Assembly (NCBI GenBank): GCA_019359435.1
Contig: JAHHHI010000081.1
Location: 21,082 to 85,081 of the forward strand
DNA: 64,000 nt
Direction of reading: 5' to 3'
DNA from: Kaiparowitsia implicata GSE-PSE-MK54-09C
GTDB taxonomy: Bacteria; Cyanobacteriota; Cyanobacteriia; Elainellales; Elainellaceae
Shown here: piece after piece, positions 43,254-52,259 of the stretch
Position numbering within the stretch: the first letter of the stretch is position 1
Layout of the letters: the number at the start of each line of letters is the position of its first letter
Made by a program: the position numbers and the translations under genes
Notes under the pieces: model-generated
What the model was told of the DNA's origin: nothing
Seen by the model: the letters and a program-made list of their open reading frames with translations, nothing else
The model's database searches: none

Positions 43254-44201
43254 CTACTGTGGGGGAGCTATCGCTGGTGGCTTTGCAGTGGCTGGAGGCA
43301 TCGCAGCAGTGGCGTGCTGGAGGCTGCGCCAGTAGAGCGTGCCTACGGTGGAGAGGAAGCCCACATAGGCGATCGCCTGTCCCAAAAACAGCCGATCGCG
43401 GTATCCCAGCAGAGCCTTGAGCACCACACCCGGAAACGCGCGGTCGGGCAGAATCTGACTTAGGTTCCACACTGGCGGGCCTAGCAGGCAAGAGCCAGAC
43501 CCCGCTGTCACGCAATAGCGCACTGCATCGGGATTCAGCTGTGCCCACAGGGCGATCGCCCCATCCACATGGCGAAGCACCGACACCACCAGCCCGGCCA
43601 CAATGAGCAGCAGCAGCACGCCCATGGTTTGAAAGAATCGACGCAAGTTGATCTTAATGCCCAACTGAAATAGCGCAATACCAATGAGCACCGCGCCCGT
43701 GAACCCGGCGATCGCCCCTAGCACCGGCATCCAGCCTTGCTCAAACTGCGCCGAGACAAAGAGTACCGTCTCAAAGCCTTCGCGCAGCACCGCAATCAAA
43801 ATCAGACCAAACACGCCCCAGCCCGACTGCTGTTGACCCAATACGGTAGAGAGGGTGCCCTCAACGTCTGCCTTCATCCCCCGTGCCTGCTGAGTCATCC
43901 ACACCAGCATCCAACTCAGAAGGGCGATCGCCACCACCCCAAACAGGGCTTCTAACGACAGCTTTAGCACCTGCCCATAGCCCTGATCTGCGCCCGCTAC
44001 CCAGCCTAGCACCTGCCGCAGCGCTACGCCAATCGCCACGCTGCTGGCAACCCCCACGCCAATGCCACCATACACCCAGGGGTTGAGGCGAGTTGCCCCA
44101 GCGTTGCGGAGATAGGCCAGCACGATGCCCACCACCAGTGCCGCTTCCACACCCTCGCGCAATGTCACTACAAATACCGGCAGCGCTGCTGCAATATCCA
44201 T
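43254..44201 (-). CDS. FTR1 family iron permease
   Basis: A 315-residue membrane protein with about seven transmembrane segments. The two iron-handling motifs REGVE (15-19, in VTLREGVEAALVVGIVL) and REGFE (in LREGFETVLFVSAQ) are intact. In bacteria FTR1 proteins import ferrous or ferric iron, usually with an oxidase or EfeO-type partner; none is adjacent. The ATG at 44201 starts DIAAALPVFVVTL, directly at the first membrane segment; the frame extends upstream to 44270 without support. No Fur box was recognised upstream. Confidence 0.92.
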   Translation of the reverse strand: MDIAAALPVFVVTLREGVEAALVVGIVLAYLRNAGATRLNPWVYGGIGVGVASSVAIGVALRQVLGWVAGADQGYGQVLKLSLEALFGVVAIALLSWMLVWMTQQARGMKADVEGTLSTVLGQQQSGWGVFGLILIAVLREGFETVLFVSAQFEQGWMPVLGAIAGFTGAVLIGIALFQLGIKINLRRFFQTMGVLLLLIVAGLVVSVLRHVDGAIALWAQLNPDAVRYCVTAGSGSCLLGPPVWNLSQILPDRAFPGVVLKALLGYRDRLFLGQAIAYVGFLSTVGTLYWRSLQHATAAMPPATAKPPAIAPPQ

Positions 44202-44595
44202 CCTGCCTGTCCAGAATTCATCTGTATTAATCATATCGCTGATGCTGAGGAGGGTTGAGACGGGTTGCACAGCAGGCGACTGAGCACAAATGCTGGGGAA
44301 CAGGCGATGAAAATCTCTCAGATTAACGTGAGTCTCTAATGCCAGAGGGCAGGAAGCTGCACAGAAACAAAAGGTCTAACTATCAAGGGTTTCAGCTTTA
44401 CCCGTGGACTTTGTTTCTCAGGAGTTCCCTCTGCGTTGCGGACAGCACGGCTTAGGCATTTGCCAAACCGACGTTGGGTTAGGTTAGTTTTAATTTGATT
44501 AACTTTGATTCTTTGGGGTTTGATTCTCTAGGAATAGACAGGAATAGACGGCATTAAGTCTGATGGTTCTTACCTTTAGGCCGAGGAGCGTATTG
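44202..44595. other. Divergent intergenic region between FTR1 and a VOC gene
   Basis: No gene is seen. TTTAATTTGATT-type AT-rich sequence near 44488-44525 may include promoter elements. GAGGAG at 44583-44588 is the ribosome-binding site of the next gene. Confidence 0.4.
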
Positions 44596-44994
44596 ATGAA
44601 ATTGGTAGGCATTCATCATGTGGCGATTATTTGCTCTGACTATGAGCGCTCCAAACGATTTTATGTAGAACAGTTGGGGTTTGCGGTGCTGCAAGAAACC
44701 TATCGGGGCGATCGCCAATCCTATAAGCTTGATCTCCGGGTGGACGACTGCACTCAAATCGAGCTGTTCTCCTTCCCCAATCCGCCTCAACGGGCGCAAT
44801 ATCCCGAAGCTTGCGGGCTGCGCCACCTCGCCTTTGCCGTAGCGAATTTGGATGAAGCGGTGGCGCTGTTGACGGCTCAGACCATTGCCGTAGAGCCCAT
44901 TCGGTTAGATGCCCTAACGGGAAAGCGCTTCACCTTCTTCAAGGACCCAGATGGCTTGCCGTTAGAGCTCTACGAGATCAGTGCAGGCGCGTAA
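44596..44994 (+). CDS. VOC family protein, GloA2/YaeR-like
   Basis: A 132-residue VOC protein of the SMU1112c/YaeR group. It starts KLVGIHHVAIICSDYERSKRFY, then QIELFSFPNPP, GLRHLAFAV and FFKDPDGLPLELYEI, giving the four metal ligands His, Glu, His and Glu of glyoxalase-type sites. The substrate is unknown. GAGGAG lies seven bases before the ATG at 44596. It is convergent with menB, separated by a long HIP1-centred hairpin. Confidence 0.92.
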   Translation: MKLVGIHHVAIICSDYERSKRFYVEQLGFAVLQETYRGDRQSYKLDLRVDDCTQIELFSFPNPPQRAQYPEACGLRHLAFAVANLDEAVALLTAQTIAVEPIRLDALTGKRFTFFKDPDGLPLELYEISAGA

Positions 44995-45053
44995 GCCGCA
45001 ACAGCTCAGCCAGCCTTATAGCGAGGGTTAGAAATTTACCGAACTGACAGGGG

Positions 45054-45102
45054 ATGAAGTGGATGAGAGGAGGGCGATCGCCCCTCCTCTCATCCACTTC
45101 AT
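45054..45102. terminator. Long HIP1-centred hairpin between convergent genes
   Basis: ATGAAGTGGATGAGAGGAG and its complement CTCCTCTCATCCACTTCAT flank a HIP1 core (GGGCGATCGCCCC), forming one stem of about 24 bp with a single bulge. It sits between the stops of the VOC gene (plus) and menB (minus), where it can end both transcripts, though T-runs are absent. Confidence 0.65.
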
Positions 45103-45112
45103 GGCCAACCCG

Positions 45113-45937
45113 CTAAGGCAACCAGGGATATTGACGAAAGTCGGGGGGGCGCTTTTCCAAAAACGCCTGCTTGCCCTCGGCCCCTTCCTCGGTCATGTAG
45201 TAAAGCAGCGTGGCGTTCCCGGCTAGTTCCTGCAACCCCGCCTGCCCGTCGCAGTCAGCATTAAACGCCGATTTAAGGCAGCGAATGGCAATGGGGCTCT
45301 TCTCTAAAATTTCTTGTGCCCACTGCACGCCCTCAGCCTCAAGCTGATCGACCGGCACTACACAGTTCACTAAGCCCATGGCTTCTGCCTGCTGTGCTGT
45401 GTATTGGCGACAGAGGTACCAGATCTCGCGCGCTTTTTTTTGCCCCACAATGCGCGCCAGATAGCTCGCCCCAAAGCCCCCATCAAAGCTGCCCACTTTT
45501 GGCCCCGTTTGCCCAAAGATGGCATTATCTGCGGCAATGGTGAGGTCGCAGACTAGATGCAGCACATGACCGCCACCAATGGCATAGCCTGCCACCAGCG
45601 CAATCACCACCTTCGGCATGGAGCGAATCAGCCGCTGCAAATCCAATACATTGAGCCGGGGAATGCCCTCCTCATCCATATAACCCGCCTTGCCCCGCAC
45701 GCTCTGGTCGCCGCCGGAGCAAAAGGCATACTTGCCGTCGGTATGCGGCCCAGCCCCCGTCAGCAGCACCACGCCAATAGTCGGATCTTCCCGCGCATCT
45801 ACAAAAGCGTCGTAGAGCTCCACGATGGTTTTGGGGCGAAAGGCATTGCGCTTGTGGGGGCGGTTGATGGTGACTTTGGCGATGCCATCAGCCTTGTGAT
45901 ACAGAATGTCGGTGTAGGATTTGGCGGATGTCCACAT
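45113..45937 (-). CDS. menB: 1,4-dihydroxy-2-naphthoyl-CoA synthase
   Basis: A 274-residue crotonase-fold enzyme that closes the naphthoquinone ring in phylloquinone synthesis. The signature blocks are [15 protein letters not shown], the oxyanion-hole [19 protein letters not shown], and [21 protein letters not shown], all specific to MenB. It ends [12 protein letters not shown], the typical C-terminus. It lies 100 bp after menD on the same strand; a G-rich tandem repeat directly precedes the start. Confidence 0.97.
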   Translation of the reverse strand: MWTSAKSYTDILYHKADGIAKVTINRPHKRNAFRPKTIVELYDAFVDAREDPTIGVVLLTGAGPHTDGKYAFCSGGDQSVRGKAGYMDEEGIPRLNVLDLQRLIRSMPKVVIALVAGYAIGGGHVLHLVCDLTIAADNAIFGQTGPKVGSFDGGFGASYLARIVGQKKAREIWYLCRQYTAQQAEAMGLVNCVVPVDQLEAEGVQWAQEILEKSPIAIRCLKSAFNADCDGQAGLQELAGNATLLYYMTEEGAEGKQAFLEKRPPDFRQYPWLP

Positions 45938-45983
45938 GGGATTTGGGTTTGGGGATTTGGGTTTGGGGATTTGGGTTTGGGGT
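45938..45983. repeat. 14-bp G-rich tandem repeat upstream of menB
   Basis: About three copies of GGGGATTTGGGTTT on the plus strand, giving seven runs of three or four G separated by three to five bases. It begins at the base next to the menB start codon, so the menB mRNA leader carries the C-rich complement. The G-rich strand could form a G-quadruplex. Confidence 0.85.
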
Positions 45984-46037
45984 TCGGCTTCGGGTTCGAA
46001 AATTAGGGTGAATGCTGAAGTTCTATCCTTTCATATC

Positions 46038-47813
46038 TCAGGTTACGTCTGATGCATCAGATGGCTGGGAATTTAGAGTGTGGTGTAGCCAGCGAGCGTT
46101 GGTTTTGCGATCGCACCTTACCTCTAACAGCCTGACCCCGGAGTCCGGCAAGTGGGTGAGGCTGTCCGCGAAGTGCTGCCAGGAGTGAATCGCCACGTGT
46201 TCTACCCCATAAACCTGGCAGAGTTGACGAAAATCCACTGATTGAGGCGTTGCGAAAAAGTCTTCAAAGGGCGGGTCGAACTGGGCGATGGGCAGGGTTT
46301 CAAAAATGCCGCCACCGTTGTTGTTAATCAGCACAATGGTGAGGTGGCCCCGCAGCCAAGGCGTAATCAACCAACCATTGGTGTCGTGCAGCAGCGCCAG
46401 ATCGCCCGTGAGCAGCACACCAGACGCTCTGGCCCCGTGGCCTGAGCCCTGCACCATGCCCAACGCCGTGGATAGGGTGCCGTCGATGCCGTTTGCGCCC
46501 CGGTTAAAGTAGGGCTGCACCTGTGACCCACTGGGCTGCCAGAACCATTCCACATAGCGAACGGCCAGACTATTGGCGATAAACAATGGCGTACGGGCAG
46601 GCAGATGACGAGACAACACCCACACGGCCTTGGCCTCGACCCAGTCTTGAGCTTGGTGAAAGCGGGTGTGGAGAGTCTGCTGTGCAGAGGTTTCAGCCTT
46701 TAGCCACTGGGTTAGATAGGGGCTGAGTGGTGCTGGTAGGTCTGCGGCAAGGCTCGCCCCGAGAGCCTGAACGGTGCAGCGCAGATGCGTGGTGCGGAGG
46801 TGTAGCGGGTCAAGGTTGCGATCGCCCACATCCACAACCCACTGGCGCGGCTGGGTCTCTTGCAACCAACCCCGCAGCTCTTTGCTTGTGGGGGTTTCGC
46901 CAATGCGGATCACTGCCTCAGGCTGGAGCGTGGTGCGCTGCGTCGGGTGGCGCAGAATAGCATCGTAGGCACAGACCAGGTAAGGGTTGAGCGGCGCATA
47001 ATTGCGCACCGGAGACAGCCCTTCGGCCAGCACAGGATAGCCCAGGGTTTTGGCGAGATGGGCGATCGCCCGACAGTAGCCTTCCGGATCAGTCGGCTGA
47101 GCGGGGCCAGCAATGATGATGCCCTGGGGCGTCTCGGGGCGATGAAACTGGACTGGGGCGATCGGCATGAGGGGGGTACTGCAGATATCCAGCCCAACCG
47201 TGGGGTTCACCCCGGCAAAAAACTCAGTCTCATCCCAATCTATCAGCGATTTCGCCAGGTCTGGCTGCGTCACCGGCGCAAGGGGGTCGCGAAAGGGACA
47301 GTTGAGGTGAACCGGCCCCGGCACCAGATGGTGCGATCGCTCCCAGGCGTGGATCACCGTCTGCCGGAGATACGCGAGCCGATCCACTGCGGGCGTCGCC
47401 AGCTCGTGATACCAATTGACATAGCTGCCAAATAGCTTTTGCTGATCGATCGTTTGTCCGGCGTTGCAGTCGCGCAGTTCTGGCGGGCGATCGCCCGTTA
47501 ACACCAGCAGCGGCACTCGCCCCTCCCGCGCTTCAATCACCGCTGGGTAAAAATTAGCTCCCGCAGTTCCCGAGGAGCAAATCAGCACCACAGCCCGATG
47601 GGTACGCCGTGCCATGCCCAGGGCAAAAAAGGCAGCAGAGCGCTCATCGAGCACGGGAATGGCCTCAACGGTGGGATGTTGAGCCAGGGCGATCGCCAAC
47701 GGTGCAGATCGCGACCCAGGGCACACTACTGCCGTTTGCAGCCCCAGCCTCGTCAGCGTTTCCACTAACACAGAGGCCCAAGCCATATTGCCGTTGCGCC
47801 GATCAATTGGCAT
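46038..47813 (-). CDS. menD: 2-succinyl-5-enolpyruvyl-6-hydroxy-3-cyclohexene-1-carboxylate synthase
   Basis: A 591-residue thiamine-diphosphate enzyme committing isochorismate to phylloquinone. The N-terminal domain has VVCPGSRSAPLAIALAQHP and VLICSSGTAGANFYPAVIEA; the cofactor motif is in LTGDLALLHDTNGWL with NNNGGGIFETLPIA following. Length is normal. I take the ATG at 47813; a GTG four codons earlier is also possible. It is upstream of menB, and both genes probably form one transcription unit for photosystem I quinone supply. Confidence 0.97.
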   Translation of the reverse strand: MPIDRRNGNMAWASVLVETLTRLGLQTAVVCPGSRSAPLAIALAQHPTVEAIPVLDERSAAFFALGMARRTHRAVVLICSSGTAGANFYPAVIEAREGRVPLLVLTGDRPPELRDCNAGQTIDQQKLFGSYVNWYHELATPAVDRLAYLRQTVIHAWERSHHLVPGPVHLNCPFRDPLAPVTQPDLAKSLIDWDETEFFAGVNPTVGLDICSTPLMPIAPVQFHRPETPQGIIIAGPAQPTDPEGYCRAIAHLAKTLGYPVLAEGLSPVRNYAPLNPYLVCAYDAILRHPTQRTTLQPEAVIRIGETPTSKELRGWLQETQPRQWVVDVGDRNLDPLHLRTTHLRCTVQALGASLAADLPAPLSPYLTQWLKAETSAQQTLHTRFHQAQDWVEAKAVWVLSRHLPARTPLFIANSLAVRYVEWFWQPSGSQVQPYFNRGANGIDGTLSTALGMVQGSGHGARASGVLLTGDLALLHDTNGWLITPWLRGHLTIVLINNNGGGIFETLPIAQFDPPFEDFFATPQSVDFRQLCQVYGVEHVAIHSWQHFADSLTHLPDSGVRLLEVRCDRKTNARWLHHTLNSQPSDASDVT

Positions 47814-48507
47814 TGGTTGCCCCACGTTCTAACCCCATCGCCCAACCCTCTCCACTGAATAATTTGCACCGAAACTTTGCCGGAGATCCCACACATGGGG
47901 TGCAAGATCCACACCATACAGGCTGGGTTAGCCTCCACAAATCAACCTCACAGCGCCCGGCTTGAACCTGCGGCCCAATCTCGCGTCTAAATCTCACAGT
48001 GATATACAGCAGCGGGCGTTGAGGGAACAGCAGTACCTTTCAAAATCTTCACATGGTTAGAGTCACCCAGCGTCATTTTGCCAGGGGTTTTCAAAGAGAT
48101 TTCTGCAAAAATTGTCCTTTTCCATTAATTCTATTCAGTGAAACTTTGCGCTATAAGAATCAGTTTTGCTACTCCAAATTTGAAAGAATTTATAGATCAA
48201 CGCCAACTATTCATCATGTTAAAAAACCAATAAAAAGGCTATGGGTTTCTGCTGAAAATACATGTGTTAAAGCTGAGCTTTGTAATGCGGTTTTTGCGGA
48301 ACTCACGGGGGCGATCGCCCTTTGGCAATGAAGTTTTGTAATCTTCTAGGCACTCCGTTAGTGATGAGAGATCGCAGGGAATGATTGGTTTATCTCACTT
48401 GAAAGCGTGATTCTGTCACAGCTTCGAGTGAGCTGTTATGGCTCGTGGCCTATCGAATCGAGTCCACGAGTTCCTCGAAAATCATTCAAACCCTAGGTGA
48501 AAAAATC
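47814..48507. other. Long region between menD and gvpA, AT-rich
   Basis: A region of about 690 bp. The part 48100-48290 is visibly richer in A and T than its surroundings. A plus-strand frame of 92 codons (48053-48331) lacks family character and is probably spurious. The region should carry the menD promoter (minus) and the gvpA promoter (plus). No Shine-Dalgarno-like sequence is strong before gvpA. Confidence 0.45.
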
Positions 48508-48726
48508 ATGGCAGTCGAAAAAGTAAACTCCTCCTCTAGCCTTGCTGAAGTGGTTGACCGCATTCTTGACAAAGGTATCGTTATCGATGCCTGGGTTCGC
48601 GTTTCATTGGTTGGGATCGAGCTGTTGGCAATCGAAGCCCGTGTCGTGATTGCATCGGTTGAAACCTACTTGAAGTATGCAGAAGCCGTCGGCCTGACCT
48701 CTCAAGCGGCGGTTCCTTCCTCCTAG
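48508..48726 (+). CDS. gvpA: Gas vesicle structural protein GvpA
   Basis: A 72-residue protein, the main shell protein of gas vesicles. It starts [19 protein letters not shown], then [20 protein letters not shown] and [20 protein letters not shown], essentially the canonical cyanobacterial GvpA. The alternating hydrophobic helices and strands build the ribbed wall. The ATG at 48508 gives the standard N-terminus. It is single-copy here. gvpC follows 240 bp later, after a 20-bp HIP1 palindrome. Confidence 0.98.
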   Translation: MAVEKVNSSSSLAEVVDRILDKGIVIDAWVRVSLVGIELLAIEARVVIASVETYLKYAEAVGLTSQAAVPSS

Positions 48727-48857
48727 TAATTGTCAACACGTCAGCACGTCATCTCAGATCGCCTGCGCATGAATCTCGTTACGGTTGACCGAGTCAATCT
48801 AGCCCATGGGCGCGGTCAACCCCACCTGTCAAGATCCGTCAGATTTTGAAGATTGAT

Positions 48858-48877
48858 GCGTGGGCGATCGCCCACGC
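48858..48877. repeat. 20-bp HIP1-centred palindrome between gvpA and gvpC
   Basis: GCGTGGGCGATCGCCCACGC reads the same on both strands. It lies 131 bp after gvpA and 89 bp before gvpC, so it could form a hairpin in the message that reduces read-through from the abundant gvpA transcript. Confidence 0.7.
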
Positions 48878-48966
48878 TCTCTAGGCCATCGCCCAACGGG
48901 CTTTAGTCCTAACCCATTCATGTCATGACCTTAGCGTCACTGCTCCATTCAAAATAGGAGGTTTCT

Positions 48967-49908
48967 GTGGCTGCATTACACGCGCAATGGCAAGCGTTAC
49001 GCCAACAGCGCCAACAAGATTTAGCTGCTCGGCAACACGAAGTGCACGCATTGTTGGAGACCCTGCACCAGCAGCGCGGAGCCATGGCAACCCAGCTTCA
49101 TGCAGAGTTGCACCAGTTTCGGCAAACGCTTCAAGCTGAAACATCAGAATTTGTCTCGGTCATCGCCGCCGAGCGATCGCTCATGCGGCAGCAATTGTTG
49201 CAGGAGTTAGACAGCTTTCACCAAGGGCTGTCTCAGTCTACGGCCGAGTTGCGTGAAGTGCTGCAAAGCCAGGTAGACGCGATTCGCGCAGAGGTGCGAT
49301 CGCTCCTGTTGGACAACACTCAGCAGCGAGTGCAGATGCGGCAGGTGCTGCTGCAAGACCTCACCGACTATGTGAGCGCCCTGCAGGCAGACGTGCAAAC
49401 CTACCTCGCTCAGTTAGAACAAGAACGGGGCGATCGCGCCCAGCAGGTTTCGGTTCTGCTGAGCCAGAGCCGCACCCAGCGGTTAGCTCACGCCGCAGCC
49501 CTACGGCAGGAGTTCGCCGCCTTCCGCGAGACCCTGCATCACTTCTGTGACGACCTGCGCCAGTCGGTGTGGGGCATTGCAGAAGAGGCGATGCCCCTGG
49601 CGCTCGATCAACTAGCAGAGCAACTTTCAGCGCCGTCGGATATAAAGCCGCCCACCGCGATGGTGACCGTGATGGAAGCCACGGAGCGCCCCATCAAAAC
49701 CAAACCCATGCAGCCCAACTCCCGCACCCTAGAAGAAGAAATCTTTAACTTGGTGCATGAGCGGCAGGGCGCCCGCCTCACAGAACTAGAGTCTGCCCTG
49801 AGCATTAACCGATTTCAAGCCGTTGATGTGCTGCGATCGCTGATCAAAAAAGGCATGATCGTCCAGCGCGATCGCATCTATCTCATTCCAGAGGAACTAA
49901 GCCTGTGA
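48967..49908 (+). CDS. gvpC: Gas vesicle protein GvpC with winged-helix-like C-terminus
   Basis: A 313-residue protein. Residues 1-210 are a long helical region with degenerate repeats of about 33 residues rich in Gln, Glu, Leu and Arg (for example [36 protein letters not shown]), the GvpC pattern that clamps the outside of the GvpA ribs. After a proline-rich linker (225-250), residues 252-310 ([21 protein letters not shown], cited in parts, then [19 protein letters not shown]) look like a winged helix. The GTG start at 48967 has TAGGAGG just upstream. Its stop overlaps the gvpN start by 4 bp. Confidence 0.82.
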   Translation: MAALHAQWQALRQQRQQDLAARQHEVHALLETLHQQRGAMATQLHAELHQFRQTLQAETSEFVSVIAAERSLMRQQLLQELDSFHQGLSQSTAELREVLQSQVDAIRAEVRSLLLDNTQQRVQMRQVLLQDLTDYVSALQADVQTYLAQLEQERGDRAQQVSVLLSQSRTQRLAHAAALRQEFAAFRETLHHFCDDLRQSVWGIAEEAMPLALDQLAEQLSAPSDIKPPTAMVTVMEATERPIKTKPMQPNSRTLEEEIFNLVHERQGARLTELESALSINRFQAVDVLRSLIKKGMIVQRDRIYLIPEELSL

Positions 49909-50927
49909 CCACTGTTTTGCAAGCTCGCCCCCGGCGTTTTGTCAGCACCCCCGCCCTCGATCGGGTTGCCCTACGCGCCCTGCGCTATCTCGAATCGGGG
50001 TATTCCATCCACCTGCGCGGCCCGGCAGGCACCGGAAAAACCACCCTCGCCCTTCACCTCGCCGACCTCCTCAGCCGCCCCATGATGCTGCTGTTTGGAG
50101 ACGATGAATTCAAGACCTCTGACCTAATTGGCGGGCAAACAGGCTACAAGCGCAAGAAAGTTGTCGATAACTACATTCACAGCGTCGTTAAAGTTGAAGA
50201 CGAATTGCAGCAGCAGTGGGTCGATTCCCGTCTGACGCTGGCCTGCCGCGACGGCTTCACCCTGGTCTATGACGAGTTCAACCGCTCTCGTCCTGAGGTG
50301 AACAACGTCCTGCTGTCGGCGCTAGAGGAAAAACTGCTAGTGCTGCCGCCCACCGCCAATCGCACTGAGTATGTGCGCGTCCATCCCGATTTTCGCGCCA
50401 TTTTCACCTCTAACCCCGATGAGTATTGCGGCGTTCATGCCACGCAAGATGCCCTGCTCGATCGCCTCATCACCATCCACATGCCGGAGCCCGATGAGCT
50501 GACTCAACAAGAAATCACCCTCAACAAAACGGGGATTGATCGGGAAAGCGCCGCCATCATTGTCACCCTGATTCGCACCTATCGCGGTCGCGTTAGCGGC
50601 GAAACGGCATCGGGGCTGCGGGCAGGACTCATGATCGCCAAAATCTGTCACGAACACGACATTGTGGTGACGCCCGAAAATCCTGAATTCCGAGACGTCT
50701 GCCATGATGTGTTGCTGTCGCGCAGCGGGCTGTCTGTGACAGAGGCGACGCGGCTGCTGTGGGAAGTGTTTAATGACATGATTTGCGATGAGGCTGGTGA
50801 ATCAGAGGTGGCGATCGCCCTCACCGACGACAACGCACCAGTCATGGCAACGGCTGTATCTACTGTATCTAAGGCCTCTGCCGTCCCTTCACCCCCTCCT
50901 GCACTGAAAGAGAAGAAACGCGCATGA
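49905..50927 (+). CDS. gvpN: Gas vesicle protein GvpN (MoxR-like AAA ATPase)
   Basis: A 340-residue ATPase required for full vesicle growth. It has Walker A GPAGTGKT (39-46), [20 protein letters not shown], and Walker B/sensor [17 protein letters not shown], all characteristic of GvpN. The C-terminal 50 residues are Ala/Pro/Lys rich. The GTG start at 49905 overlaps the gvpC stop; the gene's own stop overlaps gvpJ by 4 bp, so C, N and J are translationally coupled. Confidence 0.97.
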   Translation: MTTVLQARPRRFVSTPALDRVALRALRYLESGYSIHLRGPAGTGKTTLALHLADLLSRPMMLLFGDDEFKTSDLIGGQTGYKRKKVVDNYIHSVVKVEDELQQQWVDSRLTLACRDGFTLVYDEFNRSRPEVNNVLLSALEEKLLVLPPTANRTEYVRVHPDFRAIFTSNPDEYCGVHATQDALLDRLITIHMPEPDELTQQEITLNKTGIDRESAAIIVTLIRTYRGRVSGETASGLRAGLMIAKICHEHDIVVTPENPEFRDVCHDVLLSRSGLSVTEATRLLWEVFNDMICDEAGESEVAIALTDDNAPVMATAVSTVSKASAVPSPPPALKEKKRA

Positions 50928-51286
50928 ACGCAACGCTGCCCTCCCCCATCAGCCCCAACCGCACCCTATCCACCGCTACGGGCGGCTCTAGCCTCGCGGA
51001 TGTTTTAGAGCGGGTGCTCGATAAAGGAATTGTGATTGCGGGTGACATCACGGTATCCGTGGGCTCTACCGAGCTGTTGAGCATCCGCATTCGGCTCCTC
51101 GTCTCTTCGGTAGACAAAGCCAAAGAAATCGGCATCAACTGGTGGGAAAATGACCCCTATCTCAGCGCCCGTCCCGCCCTGCCTGCCGCCGAGACAGTCA
51201 AGCTACTCGAAGAAAACCGCACCCTCCACGCTAAGCTAGAGCGCATGGAAACTGAATTGAAAGAGATGCGCTCTATTCTGGAATAG
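50924..51286 (+). CDS. gvpJ: Gas vesicle protein GvpJ
   Basis: A 120-residue minor gas vesicle protein. The core [20 protein letters not shown] with [21 protein letters not shown] is a GvpA-like domain, and WWENDPYLS after it is diagnostic of GvpJ. A C-terminal coiled coil ([20 protein letters not shown]) follows. GvpJ is thought to help nucleate or cap vesicles. The start ATG overlaps the gvpN stop. gvpK follows after 351 bp. Confidence 0.96.
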   Translation: MNATLPSPISPNRTLSTATGGSSLADVLERVLDKGIVIAGDITVSVGSTELLSIRIRLLVSSVDKAKEIGINWWENDPYLSARPALPAAETVKLLEENRTLHAKLERMETELKEMRSILE

Positions 51287-51637
51287 TCTCGGGTTAGGCG
51301 GCTCTGTCTCAATGGCACGATGAAAATGCGATGGAGCCCCGGCACTGCAGGGGCTCCATCACACTGTTCTAGGCTTGCCTATGTCTCTCTCTAGGTTCGC
51401 CCACGTGGCTGATTCCCTACGGTTAGGCTAGAAACGTTGTGGCTATGGGCGATCGCCCACGCTATAAGCGATTTCGAGGGTATCTGCCAGCATTTACGCT
51501 TGCCATCTCTCCATTCGTTCATGCCAATATGGAAAGACATGGAAAGACCCAACCTCCTTTTTAGCCTTACTTTTCAGGACGTTTAGGCTGAAGAATGCCC
51601 TCAATCTCCGCCGATGTGTTTCAAATAGTGTGCTGCC
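51287..51637. other. Gap between gvpJ and gvpK with a hairpin
   Basis: GATGGAGCCCC (51330-51340) and GGGGCTCCATC (51350-51360) form a perfect 11-bp stem 44 bp after gvpJ, without a T-run. A GGGCGATCGCCC palindrome follows near 51449. The gap suggests gvpK has its own promoter. Confidence 0.6.
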
Positions 51638-52114
51638 ATGTCCCTCGATGCGTTTCCTGCTCCGATTCAGCTTACTCCCAGTGATGGGCTAGCACCCTCT
51701 GTCAGCAAGGACTCGGGACTAGCACCGCTGCTGCTGACAGTCATCGAGCTAGTGCGGCAGCTTATGGAAGCGCAGGTGATCCGGCGGATGGATGAGGGTG
51801 AACTGAGCGACAAAGACCTAGATCGCGCTGCCGAAAGCCTCCGCAAGCTGGAAGAACAAGTCGTGCATCTGTGCAAGGTGTTTGAGGTTGATCCTGCCGA
51901 TCTCAATATTGATCTAGGCGATATCGGCACGCTGCTTCCCAAAGCAGGCAGCTATTACCCTGGGTCGCCCTCTACTAATCCTTCAATATTGGAACTGTTG
52001 GATCGCCTGTTGAATACGGGCGTAGTGCTAGAAGGGAATGTGGACTTGGGCCTAGCGCAGTTAAATCTCGTCCACGCCAAGCTACGGTTGGTGCTCACAT
52101 CCAAACCAATTTAA
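51638..52114 (+). CDS. gvpK: Gas vesicle protein GvpK
   Basis: A 158-residue protein needed for vesicle assembly. Residues 28-95 are the GvpK core: LAPLLLTVIELVRQLMEAQV, LRKLEEQVVHLCKVFEVDP. DLNIDLGDIGTLLP follows. The tail (ILELLDRLLNTGVVLEGNVD, then LVHAKLRLVLTSKPI) is a second domain resembling the GvpA/GvpJ fold, as in other cyanobacterial GvpK proteins. It is the last recognisable gvp gene here; an acetyltransferase gene follows. Confidence 0.96.
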   Translation: MSLDAFPAPIQLTPSDGLAPSVSKDSGLAPLLLTVIELVRQLMEAQVIRRMDEGELSDKDLDRAAESLRKLEEQVVHLCKVFEVDPADLNIDLGDIGTLLPKAGSYYPGSPSTNPSILELLDRLLNTGVVLEGNVDLGLAQLNLVHAKLRLVLTSKPI

Positions 52115-52259
52115 ATGAATCACAGTCTTTGAATGAATCAGCCCGTGCTTCAAGTGACAGAGGCTAGCGTGTGTGAATCTCTGATTGATGTTTGCTTAAT
52201 GATTGATATTGTTCAGCCACGCGCGACGTTGTCGTGTTTGATACCTCTCAAGATGGAGC

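Noticed and set aside
44202..44330. Fur box upstream of the FTR1 iron permease
   Set aside because: AT-rich partial palindromes are present (ATTAATCATAT), but none approaches the usual 19-bp Fur consensus.
48053..48331. 92-codon frame upstream of gvpA
   Set aside because: Cysteine- and aromatic-rich composition with no family motif, no Shine-Dalgarno sequence, and it lies in an AT-rich non-coding stretch.
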